64,000 nt of DNA, from NCBI GenBank assembly GCA_013397795.1, contig VZTJ01001390.1:754475-818474 (forward strand), read 5' to 3'. The translations under genes were made by a program, and so were the position numbers. The number at the start of each line of letters is the position of its first letter. Position 1 is the first letter of the stretch. The notes beneath the pieces were generated by a model. That model worked only from the letters and a program-made list of their open reading frames with translations, was not told the DNA's origin and did no database searches. This document shows, one piece after another, positions 43,426-55,700 of this stretch. This DNA is from Orthonyx spaldingii. Its lineage: Eukaryota > Chordata > Aves > Passeriformes > Orthonychidae.

Positions 43426-45779
43426 TTGTGCTGCCTCGGACCAGAGGCTGAGTTATCCCAGGATCCTGCCTTTACAGTGCCCAGGGAAGCACAGGGAAGC
43501 ACAAACCCAAAGCAAAACCCTAATACTTCCCGAGGCACATTCCACTGACAACAGCAGAAAATTAGAACAGAGATGGGAGTGACTCAAAGGTTAATTTCAG
43601 AATTATGCAGCACTAAGGCTGTTAATAAACCTACTCGGCACACACTTGGAGGTACAAGAGGGACTGCTCTGTGAAAACTTCCTACCTGGGATGAGTAAAT
43701 AAGTGAAGTGAGACAGCAAATGCTTCTCCAACAGGCTGGGTAAATATTTGCATAGATAAAGTGGTGAGAGGGGCATTTCATTGTCAGGTTCTAAACACCT
43801 GTGAAGTCTTGAATGCACTCTTCCCAGCCCTCTTGTGAGTGTCCTAACCTTCAGTAGTAAGTGGCTGGCAGGATGGAAGGAAGGAAAAAATCAGAATCAT
43901 ACAATCAGATTCTTGTTCGTGCTGTCACTATGTCCAGACCTGACCTGGTGCAACTCACCTTTCTCTTTTGGAAGGAGCAAAGCTTCTATGTCACATCCTT
44001 CCAAACTTGCTATTTACAGAGATGTAAGACTAGACCCTATTTGATGCCCCACACATTCCAGAAATATCAGCTACAAGAGACTGGAATATTGTGAAAGAAG
44101 AATTGAACATGTTACACACTAGTATAGGCCAACTTAGTTTATTCTTTTTCCTTTTCTTTGTGATTTCATACCTCTCCTACACACTAAATAGGCCAAATAC
44201 AACAATTTTAAATCAATTGTTTCAATGGCACTGTACTAAGACCAGGAATGAAATTTATGTATTTATCACATAGGATTTTACCCAGAATGTGCCCAGACCT
44301 GGGACTCTGACAAGTCCTCCCTGCAGAGGCAGGTGAACAAGACTGTAATTTGACAGGACCAGCACTGAGAGTTGAGAAGTGTGACCAGAGGAAAAGAGAA
44401 AAGGCCCCAAAGCAGGCCATGTGCAATGCCCAGAGGAAGGTGAGCTGCAATTCCAGTCAGGAGCCTTGTTTGGAAAGGGAGCCTGTTTACAACAGGCCAG
44501 CCCTGGTGATTTCAGACCCCATTCCTGAGCCACCACAGCCCAGAGCTGGGAGATGAGTCCCACACAAATCAAGAGGTAAAACAAAGCTGTGGGTAGGTTT
44601 TGGTGCCCAAGTTGTTCCTCCCCAGGCAAAAGGGCTGTGCCCAGAACGTGGCTCAGAGCCTCTCAGATCAGAAACTTGAGATCTGCCTCTACTTTCTGAA
44701 CAGCAGCTTCAGTGAGCCACCAAGAGATCTCTGGGTCTGCTTAAAAGTGAAAGCAGGGAGCTGGAAACAGGCATGGGCTCACAGATCTGCAATAGCCCAA
44801 GGGAAAGCTCCCCTTCCCATAAGTGTATCCCTAAAAGCTACTCAAGAAAACTCACAGACACAGACTACCATTGCACAGTCTCCAAATCAAAGTACTACCA
44901 ACTTCAGTTACCCAAAAGAGAGGTTTCTTACACAAAGCCCCTTCCACACTGTTGGCTGCTGTGTTTTTGAGTGTGCTCCATGAGCCATGGTGGGTAGGAG
45001 CACAGAACAACTACAGTTACTTCCTTTAACCTTGTACTGCCTTCAGCAACACTCCAGGAACTAACAATAAAGTAAAATAAAGACACTAAAGGCACTAAAA
45101 GAGAATGACAAGACAAAAAGCATTATATGTTTAGATATGAGGTTAGTGAGGATTCTTTTTTTAAGGAGTTTCTGAGTGGTTTCCTTTTCTCTTCCCAGGT
45201 AAGCCCTGCCTTTGGGGTTTGAGTCTGTATAGTTTTAGGAGGAGACATAACACTGTAATGTTAAGAATAGGCACTGATGAGGCTGGAAAAGTTCAAAAAC
45301 TACATTTGTAGACTTTCATCATCTGAAGGATGGCAGCCCAGATCCTGAGACATAAAGGGAAGCTCTGGAATTCCATCAGGAAGGACAATGGTGCTACATA
45401 AGAGACATTACAGCTGCTGAAAGGGCAGCTAATGCAGCAAGTGAACAACAGCCTCCCCAGACCAACAGTGGTGGTGCTCAGCTGAGCAGAGGCCATGTGA
45501 GAAAACCAGATCTATTTGTTCTGGGAAACAGGCACAAAATAATATTCCTCCCAGAGAATAGGCTGAAATCAAGTCTTCCATAACAATAATTAACTCTATA
45601 ATAGTGTTCCCAGCAGTGAGAAATACTGAAGAACAATATAAAAAAATAAGTATTCCCAAATAGCAGTTACAAGGGACACTTGTAAAGCCAGCTGAGCCAC
45701 AGTCACTTTTTCCCTGCCAGGTGAGGAACCTGCAAAAATCAATGAGACCTGACAGTGAAGCCTAAGTGTTAGTGCCATG
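43426..45779. other. Non-genic sequence between LINE pieces
   Basis: I see no gene. If the flanking LINE pieces belong to one element, this should include the middle of the reverse transcriptase plus later insertions, but I could not recognise those parts. A 10-bp direct repeat (gggaagcaca twice) is at about 43485-43504. Confidence 0.4.
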
Positions 45780-46556
45780 TGGAAACAAAAGTCCCATAAT
45801 TTGTGTTACTGCTATGAAAAGATACACATTAATGGGAAGCTATTGCTGGGAGGAATTAATGAAACCGAAGAAGTGATTAAAAAATGCAGTCCAATTCCCC
45901 AAGGTCAAGTGTTGTTCAGAGGAAAAAAAAGTCACCTGCATAAATATAGAAACAACTGCTGAGCAGCTGCACTGTAGATAAGGACTGGGGATGGAGAGGA
46001 TGAGAGACTGAGCACAAATTATAAATATCCAGTTGTCACAAACAAGGCAACTTCTATGCATTGACAGGAACACAAATCCCTGATCCTCTCAGCTTTGATG
46101 AAGCCTTTGGGAGAGTCCACTTTTGGGAAAGGCTTGTCAGGAATGTGAGCAACCACCCCAGAACGACATGCAGAGGCAGACAGGTCATCAGGTGAGCTCT
46201 GAGGGATGGGGGAGGTAACTCAGTGAGGTGGCTCAGTGTGGACAGAGTGAAATGAGAAGCTAAGAATGAGATATGATAAATTTCTACTAAACACAGAAAC
46301 GGTTTCTGCAAAGAAAGAGGGAACTCATGCTCTACCTCTGCAGTGAGTAGGAAGAGCAATGGACTCAAACTGCAACAAGAAAAAATTACTTAGGCTGTGA
46401 GAAGTTTTCCAAATGGTAAACAGTGATGCACCAGCCTAAGGAAATTGTTTCCTCTATTAGGAAGGAAAAAAAAAAATCATCTCACAGAAACTGTCCAGCA
46501 ATAGTGATATTGCTTTGATGCAAGAGATCAAGATGAACTTTTGGAATCCCCGAGGG
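45780..46556 (+). repeat. Ancient CR1/L3-like LINE, end of ORF2 and 3' tail
   Basis: A string of diverged landmarks occurs in the order found in CR1/L3 elements: 'gtcacctgcataaatataga', 'aaggactggggat', 'ggatgagagactgagcac', 'gatatgataaatttctacta', 'agaaagagggaactcatg', 'agcaatggactcaaactgca' and a tail near 'gagatcaagatgaacttt'. Order and spacing agree well, which makes this firmer than the piece at 42950. It could be the 3' part of the same insertion. Confidence 0.6.
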
Positions 46557-46751
46557 ATCTCCTGTGAAGATATCGAAGCACTGAAAGCTTTACAGCAGCA
46601 GCAGAACCTGAAAATTTCCTCTCATCTTTTGCAGGGCAAGGTCTCACCAAATGAAATCCTTCTGTCCTTGCTACTGTTATACAACCCCTTCGAGGAGTAT
46701 TATTCAGATTTTCCGCCGAAAAACCAACAAAAACTGCTGAAAGCCCATTAA

Positions 46752-49700
46752 GATAGCAGAACTCAAGTCATGAGACTGCCAGAATATGGCTCTATATTTA
46801 GTACCAACATTTTTTCTGTGTAGCACTGTGATAAAGTTCCTTCAAGAAGAGTGGATCAGTTCTATGCAAATATTCTCAAGGCAAACAAAAACTGCGCAGC
46901 ATCTTCCTCCCAGACTCATGTCCCTCATGAAGCTTGCAGTAGGTTTTGCTTCAGAGCTCACTGCTTCTTTTTTCCTCCCTCCCAAGAGACTTCTGCTGCC
47001 TCAGTGCTCACTGCGAACCCCAGGCCCCTCTTGATCTGTGTGAGGAATCACAATGCAGAATTACTCACTCCATGAGTTGTGACAGCACTTTAAATAGTTA
47101 CTGTCATGACTGGCAGAATATTGGGGATTAGAACACTACACTTGCCAGCAGTGGGGTTTGGTCCTTGTTTTCAAGCACAATGTTGGACACTGCAGTATGA
47201 TGGAGAAGGCACCCCAAAGGGGTCATTGCACAGCACCCCAAATATTTTCTGAATTCAATCACAGAACTGATCTTGAGGGACAACCAAAAGTTAAACGCAC
47301 TTCACCCAAGGGGCACATCAAACTTTGCCAATGTCTTCATATTCCAACTCAAACCACCAGCTTTGTATTGCACAGGATTTGCCCATCCAGGGAAAACCAG
47401 CACCACAATAGTAAATTCAAGTCATGGCTAAGAGAAGCTGACTGAGAGCCATGTTCAAATGCACATCAGCTGAAGCATTAACCCTGGGACCTTCCCGGGC
47501 TTCACGGGAGTGTTTTATAACCTCCAGTGCTCTATAAATGTCACAGGCCCCCTTAGGGCCAGACCTTCCATCCTCAAGCCTCCTCTACTCACCACTATCA
47601 CACAGAGCACTCCCATACAGAGTGCCTTGTCTATTAACCACCAAAAATCAGATCAATTAGAAGCAGCAATGTCGATGAAGCAGCTGATGAATTGTCACTG
47701 ATGAAGCAAGGACAGGGTGGTTCAAGCAACTAATTGCTTTCACTGAGATGGAACCAGGTTCAAATCAAGGGAGAATTCAATTCTTCAGCAAAATACTTCA
47801 CCTTAATTATAGCTCATAACAAGAGACAGCCAGAATCTAAATATATGGATGCTCTGCCTCTACAGCACCCACCACTCCTCACAGAACGGGTAAAAATTGA
47901 CAGCTTTTATATTAAGAAACAAATCCCGAAATGTAGCTCCATCTCACATCTTCCTGCAATCCCACTCAGAGGTGGCTCAGGAACATCCTAAAACTACGTG
48001 TCTGTAGCTTTCTCTGCATGAAGCATCTCTGTACAACAAAGATCACACAAACGTAAAGAAAATGTGGAGAAAAAACCATTTTCAGTCTCCTCTAGTGAAA
48101 CTACATTTTCTTGCATTACACAGATAACCAGCCACTAACTGAAGAAAACTCTAGATAATTTTATGGACAAGAATAAATTATTTTTCAACTAGCATCTACA
48201 AAGAAAACAAGAAACTATTTTTAACATATTCTTCTAAACTTAATACCCCAAAGTTACAGAGTTTTTATAGAATTTGCTCCTTTACAGTCATTTATATAGA
48301 TAGATATATGTGGCTTGCTAACACACAAGTTTTACCACTAAATTTTTAATACATAAAATAGATGTAGTTAAACTAAAAAATTGCATATACGACACAGAAT
48401 CAAGAGATGATATATTCCTAGGAACAGCAATACCCAAAACAAACCACGAATCTCTGCATCTCTGAACTTTGCTGGTCTCTCCACTCCAGCTACAACAACC
48501 TGGATTCCTCTGAGAATCTGCATTCTCCATCCAATCACCAGGGAAATACCATCAAAAAGTACTTATAACAATGGAAAATAATATTCTAAAGCTATCCCCC
48601 CACAACATCAATGCACCTGAATTAATAGATTCAAATGCTTTCAGACTCCAGGTTATATTGGAAAAATACAAACACTAAGATTGACTTCACCTCAGTCCAT
48701 GCAAACACCCCTTTGGCACTTGTCCCTTCCTGTCACTCCCATGGGAGCTGGATCCCACCAGGTGTCTGCAGGTTCAGGAGGGAACTGGCTTTGGACACAA
48801 CACAAAACAAGGTGAACTCAGCTCATCCCTACCTTAGAAATGGAAGCATATTTAGAATTTCAGGACAACTGCAGAAGTGAGCACATTATCATTTGAGATC
48901 TTTCTGAGTTTGTGACTAGTTACTACAATTCAAATATCAACTGCTGCTGATACCTGATCATTGTTCCAGATGCACTGGAAGCCCATGTCCTCTTGGCTCA
49001 CTGCACATGTGCCTCCTCTTCAAGTCACAGAAATCAAGCTGTCCACGGAAGTTGCACCACGGGCAATGTTCAGGATAGTCCAGCACTGAGTTCTTCTCCC
49101 TAGAAAGAACAAGAAAGCTCAGAATCCTGCTGAAGTGTGTTGAAAAAATGCTCCCAAGATCAACCCAGCACACCCCCTGAGCACATCGTGATGTTACGTG
49201 GCACATTCATACGCAGCAGAGAACATCCAAAATTAAGTATGCACTTCCAAAAAGAAGCTGGGAGTAGAAAAATACCTCAACATATTTAGTACATCCTTTC
49301 TTAGCACAGGCACACACTCTATAATCCTTTTATGGTACAATTTTAATCTAAATTAAGCAAGCAGCTCCAGTAAAAGAGCTCAGAGTTTTCCACATTACAA
49401 AATTACATCAGGATTGGGATTAGCCTGTAAAACAACATACTTCAGGGTAATCTATTAATGATATTTGACATGTAATTTTATACACAAACTCCAAGCGATT
49501 TGTTTTCCTAATTTTAAGCAAATTTTAGGAAAAGCATAACATTACAGTCCTCCTACATACATACAACTCAAAATATCATTATTCCTTATACCAGAAACGT
49601 GCAAGGAGAGAGACAGCAACTACCGAGACTCCCAGTCCTGAGCCCACTGCATCTTTTTTCCAACCCCCCACCCCAAATTTAACAGGCTGCAGGACTTAGC

Positions 49701-52700
49701 CCAGCTCTTCATAAAATTAGATAAATCAACACCTTGGAACTACAGAATTTTAATGGAAACACTAAACTACCTGGTCTTAAAAGAGTTTCCACCCACACAC
49801 ATTGTTTTCCCTATATCCTTCAGCATCCTTCAGGCACAAGCAAGCTATGGCAACACTGAGGAAGAGGGTTAGAACTAACAGCACCAGAGTCTGGCCAGAA
49901 TTAAGAGACTTTAGACAACAAAATCCATGTGGCACCACCTATCTCATATTCTGCACCATAATTCAGCTGCTCTCAAGGCCACTCCCAATGTTTGGGAAGT
50001 TCGGCACATTCCTAATTTTTTGCTGAAGTAGCAGCAAGGGCCAATTGTATTTGAGGAAAACACTAAGTTTTGTCACCACTGTCACTTCATTTTAAGTCTC
50101 TCCTTATCTTTGCTGGTTTGCCACAAAAACAGAACCAGTAATTGCACATTCCCAAAAAGGAAAAGCTTATGAGGTCCAGGTTAGGTTACATTCAGAGGCT
50201 CTATTTGGGCAACAGGAGGATGATGATATAGCAATATTCCTGCACAGGAAAGCACCAGTTGGCAGCCTCTGTGGCCCCATACCAGCCCTGCATTAACTAT
50301 TTTAATTACAGAACAATTTCCAAATAAAATCTAGAGTAAACATACATGTATTTTAACAGTTTTATTAGACAAACTTTAGAGTTTCTACTTTAATATATTA
50401 AAATGTAAATATTTGCCTTTGTTCACACGAAAATTACATGGTTCTACTAAATAAATTTTAAAAGCCTTAAAAGTCAGTAATTATAATTTTTACCACTATT
50501 TTAAGACAGGAATGGTGCACGTAAACATAAGGTTTATTTTCTTGCTTAAAAAACAAACACTGTAAGCAATACTACAGGTGAAACAATAATAAAGATTGAA
50601 AGAATCAAAACGACACAAAAATAGAAAAAAATGCATTGGAATACATTTTCCTTGTAAACACAATTCATATACATATATAGGAGACAGCAGAGAAAATTGC
50701 AGAGATGTTCATAAAAAACATGAGACACCAGATGCTCAAAGTTGGCCAAATGCCACTGGCATAAATTACTGCATTTCACATGAAAAAAATTACAGCTTTT
50801 AAGGACAGGTTTGAAACCACTATTTGATAACTGGCAGCCAAGGTGGGAATGGGCAGTGCCTAAAGGGGAAGGGACTCGTGGGGCTGGAGGACTTTCTGCA
50901 CCAAATGAGTTCAGCTCTTCCTGCAGTTCCATTTACCACCACCTTTCACAGGCTTCGATTGGCTTTTTACCACTTGCTTCCCACATCCAACCTGAAAGAT
51001 TTCCTGCCTCTATAATCCAGTTCAGGAGCCAGCATGGTGTGTGGCAGCTTCAAGCTCTTAAGAATGCATAAAAGCATTTACCCACTCGGTAAAAACTGCC
51101 AATGTGAACAGGACAGACCCCAAAGCCAAAGGTGTGCAGTACAGAAATCACCCCAGCTGGGAACAGTGTTCCAAACACACCTGCTGACTGGATTTTTTTT
51201 TTTTTTTTCCTCTTTAAGATAATCATCATGGCCCCAAAGAATTCTTTCAATCTAGTATTTCTTATTCTACCAAAATACCAGCAGAATTCTGAGTATTTGG
51301 ATTCAAGTGCAAACCCCTGCAGATAGATTTTTGTTTAAAGAACTGAACAAACAAAACATTATTTGCTTTGAAATTCTTCTACTTGTCGTGAAAGCCGAGC
51401 TGTGCTGAAATCAATAGGACTGTTGGCATTGTTTTCAACTGAGCTGGAATTTCATTTCCTGTGCCCCACTTCAGATCTGCTAAAAACCACTAGAACACAG
51501 TTTTGACCTTTCACAACAACATCTATAGCTCAAAATAAAGCGTTTTGTGCAAAATAAATACTCACAGGGCAGGTTACATAAACAGCATGAAAGCAGCAGC
51601 TGTGGCTGGTTTCTTCAGAGAGGAAACTTTGCCCCCAGCCTGGCTGCTCTGGATTAATGATGTTCCTGTTCCATGCCCAGGCTCTGAAGCCTTGGGAAGT
51701 CCCTATCCCAACTCAGCAAGGTGGGAGGGTTTGTTGTTTTAACTGTTGGCTGATAACAGCTTATCAGCAAGTTTTCAAAGGTTAAGCTCAACACACATGC
51801 ATGGCAAAAGTGCAAGGAAAGGACAAGGGAAATGTTGAATTAGTGCTCCCTCTCCTCCTGCCCCTGCAGCAAGGGACTGAAGTCTCTCATACCCCACGAC
51901 CTGCAGCAGTGCCAGCAAAGAAACCTCAACCAAAACTCCTGTTTGAACTGAAAACATCTGAGAACCAAACAAAAGTGCTTGCTTTCAAAGGAGGAGCTTG
52001 CTTTGCCTGCTGCATTCCCACTGGCTGCCACACAGGATGGCAAAGCGAACCAAAAATCTTTAAGTTCGGTCCTTAAATACAAGGCAGTTTTATTACTGTT
52101 GCCAAATTTATCACTGAAACCAAGCTCCATGACAACTCACTGGGAAACAAAAACAAAATGAAATCTTCGATTTAGGGCATGCTGTGATTTTTATTCCTAT
52201 CCCAACCATGTTACTGAACTGTAAAGGGCTGATGCAACCTTAAAACAGAAAAAAAAAAGCCCAGTTACAGACTCATTACTAATTCATCCTGGCTGAAGCT
52301 GCATACCAGCAGCTGCTCCCTCTCTCAATTAACAGCAAATATTGAACAGTATTGTCATTTAACGGTGTTTACTGCCTGCTGCCCTGTCCACTGCCGCATT
52401 TTCAAACGCTCTGGCACAATTTAAAGCATCAACTCTGATAAACAGAGCTTAGTTTAACCCCTTATGTATCAGAGCAGAGCTCACAGCAGAAGTGTTTTAC
52501 TCGCTTCCTACATTTATTAGGTGCTTGGCAGAAGCTGAAGCCCAAGGATGCAAGGTGCCACCAAAATGGTATTTGTAATTCAGAGGCCCACGGGGTGCTT
52601 GGCTTCCACAGAGGGCTGAGCACAAGCGTGAAAAATGATGGGAGTAACTCCAGCAGAGCAGCTCTTTAGGAATTATTGCCAAAAAGTTGAAACAAAAGAG

Positions 52701-55700
52701 GAGAAAAAGGAGACCACACATTCAGCATCTGCTGCTGAAGATTTAGAACAACAAAAACCTAAAACAAATGATGAAAAAAATTAAAAATAAAGATACAGCC
52801 ATTCTTCAGGGAGAGCATACCAATGCTGAGATTCCTGACGACCCCATCTCTGCACGAAGGACAAAAGAGCCCAAATCTGGACACCTCCCTTCCCTCTACT
52901 GTGCCCACAGCTGCCTTTTGGCCAGGCTGGGTTTGAAGTAAATGATTATACAAACAGTGCAGCCAGAGCAAGCAACTGGAAGTGCAGGACTTCCACGCTG
53001 CCTTACAGGTACTTCCATGTCCTCCTTGCTCCATGGTGTCAAGTTTGCTGGAAGCCATTGCTGTACAAGGGACTGTACAGATCCTACATTTCACTTCTAT
53101 GCTGGGTTCCCAGCGCACCAGCAGGAGGAAGCATCTCCAGGCTCTCCTATGAGCCCACTGACCAACATGTGGACACCAAGGACTGGGAGAAGGGAGGGGA
53201 TGCCGAGCCAGCCCAACTCGACTGCAAGGTGCACGCTGAGAATTTAGATACTACGGGAAAAGATCAAGCAGCTTCTGTACTGCATTATTAGAGCAGAAGC
53301 TAGGATAATGCCATTCCAGCTGATCCTGAAATTGGGGGAATTCGGTTATTTCTGAGGTACTGGACCTTTGTTCTACCCCTTGTGCAGAGGGAACAAACCA
53401 TGGGAGCTCCAAGGAGTGATGCTCTGAGGCCTTGTCAAATACATGAGGGAATGGCTTGGAAAACTGGGGCCAGGCTCTGGCCAGGGCTCTCTGTGCACAC
53501 ACTCTCCTTGGGTTGGCATCTGGCTGCAAGTCCCCTCGTTTTCTCAGGTCCCTCTGCCTGTATCCTGTGCAACTCCAACACGCAGCCTGGTTTGCTGGGA
53601 GGATTCCTTTCCTTTAGGTTCCCCCAGCACCTTTGTGCCCATGGGGTCTGAGGTGCTCAGATATATTAGGTGATATGACTAATAGCTGCCATCTGCTCAT
53701 TGTTACCTTCCCTCTCCTCTCCTGAAGAAGAGTCGGCACTAAAGTGCTTGTTCTACTCGATCTATTTTAGGAGCGTGGGCTTTCAGCATCCATGCAGCAC
53801 TGCTTTAAGCTAGAAAACTCAAATCAAAGAAGTAGACCATGATCTGGCAGGGAAAACTGAGCACTAGGTCCTGTAAAGGTCTCTGGCAAGGCTCAGAAAC
53901 AACGCTTTTTTTGCAGAAGTTATCTCCACTCCAGCATGCCCAAGGAACAGAACTATTGCCCAGGTTTCACTGCAGGCCACAGAGCAGGGGCAGATGAGAT
54001 CCAGGCCTTGGAAAGTGTCCCACTGCTCTCCATGGAGACCAAGGCAGCCAGCACAGCTTGGAGCATCAGCAGGCAGTGTGCTGCAGCACTGGGTTATTCC
54101 CTGCTCCCAGGAGGGAGGAGCTCCCACCCAACCACCCAACCACCCCACCTTGGAACAGAGCAGGGAACATAAACAGGTCCCAATAACTGAGAGCACATCT
54201 CTGCCTGTCAGGCTGGGGGGTAAAACCTCAACTCGCAGGGAATATAAAGCATTGCTTCTACCAACAGCTGCTCCCCATATGGCATGGTCAAGAAAAAAAA
54301 GCAAACTGGGCACACAAAGGAAAGATGGGGAGAGAGGCCAGTGGAGGATAACTTGATTTCACTGCATTTCTTAGAGGAGCTGTATCAAAATGAAAAGAAA
54401 GAAATCATCATAGTGTAGGAGGCTGAAAGATTTGAGATGGAGCAGTGAGGAGTCTCTGGCCCCATAAATGTTTAATTTGAGCAAAGCAGCAGATTAGTAG
54501 TAAGCACAGTTCTGCTGCTGTTGCTGAACTGCACACTCCTGCTTTGATTTCTAGATGACACACAGTGAGAACGTAAGCATAAAAGTAAAATAGGAGAAAA
54601 GCACCAGGGAGATTTTCATACCTGGCACTACAGACAGAGCTGCACAAGCCAGCAACACACTCAGCTAGCTCCCTCCCTTCTCTCTGCTCAGGGCAGCAGC
54701 ACGAGGGTGAGCAGCACACATGCAGCTCTGGAGCCTTCCCAGCCCTCGATGTCACAGCTCTGCCAGCCCAGCACAGTGCAGGGGATAACAAGAGCTACTG
54801 CACCACACCTGAGGAAGCAGCCAGGGCTGCAGATCCCTGGTAAAAGGCACCACGCTGCCTGCTAAGAACACTGTGAAACTGGAGAACCACAAAAGGAAGA
54901 TGCATGTGGAAACACTGAAGAAGATGGATCCCCAGAGCCCTGGGAGCAGAAAAAGGACCCACCTGGAACTGTTCCTCTTGCAAAACTGTCCCTACAAGGA
55001 CTGACTTTCTCTCTGTGCTACTTTCCTAACAAATAAAACTTATCAGTAAGGATCATTCTTTCCCCAGCACTTCCTTGAGTTATTCCCATCCCACTCAAAA
55101 CAGTAAGCTCAGATTGGTTAAATCAATCTTGAAGAAAAGTTGCTAATTAGTGTTTCTTCCTGCCTAAAATGCAAGAAGAGTCTGAAAAATAAATGAATGC
55201 ATTCCATGACCCCTGTGAGATCTCCAGCTCCATTATTCTTGCCTTTCCTCCTCTTTGCTTCCCTTAGACTGCCACCTGATCACCATTATCTGCTTCTTTT
55301 TCCTCCACCATCAGAGAGAAGCCTATTTCCTTCCTATTTATATCTTTCTCATCTCATACTTCACTCTTTTTCCTGCTTCTATACCCACTTGCTGAAATTC
55401 AGACAACTCCTCTGCTGCCTCCACCAGCATATCCAGTCTTCAATCCTAAAGAGAAATGTGGCTTCACTAAAACCAAGCACAAAGGTTCAATTAGACCCAG
55501 GTTCTACCCCAGCAGCATAACTGTTTTATTGGAATTCTGACACTTCTCCCAAAGCCACCTATGCCCAAGAACTGCCTGGACAAGCTCGGAATGAGAGCAG
55601 GAAACCCTTTGGCTTAGCCTTTCTCACTCCCAGTAGGAGAGCCTCATCTAGCTGAACACACCAGTAAGGTAGGGAACAGTGCATGACAAATGTTACTGAA

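Noticed and set aside
50546..50932. A 128-codon minus-strand open frame with a hydrophobic C-terminal half
   Set aside because: The hydrophobic part comes from AT-rich DNA (Phe/Ile/Leu/Tyr codons). There is no family resemblance or splice support.
54120..54150. CCAACCAC-type short repeats
   Set aside because: Only about three imperfect units; nothing suggests a CRISPR-like or regulatory array, and the host is a vertebrate.
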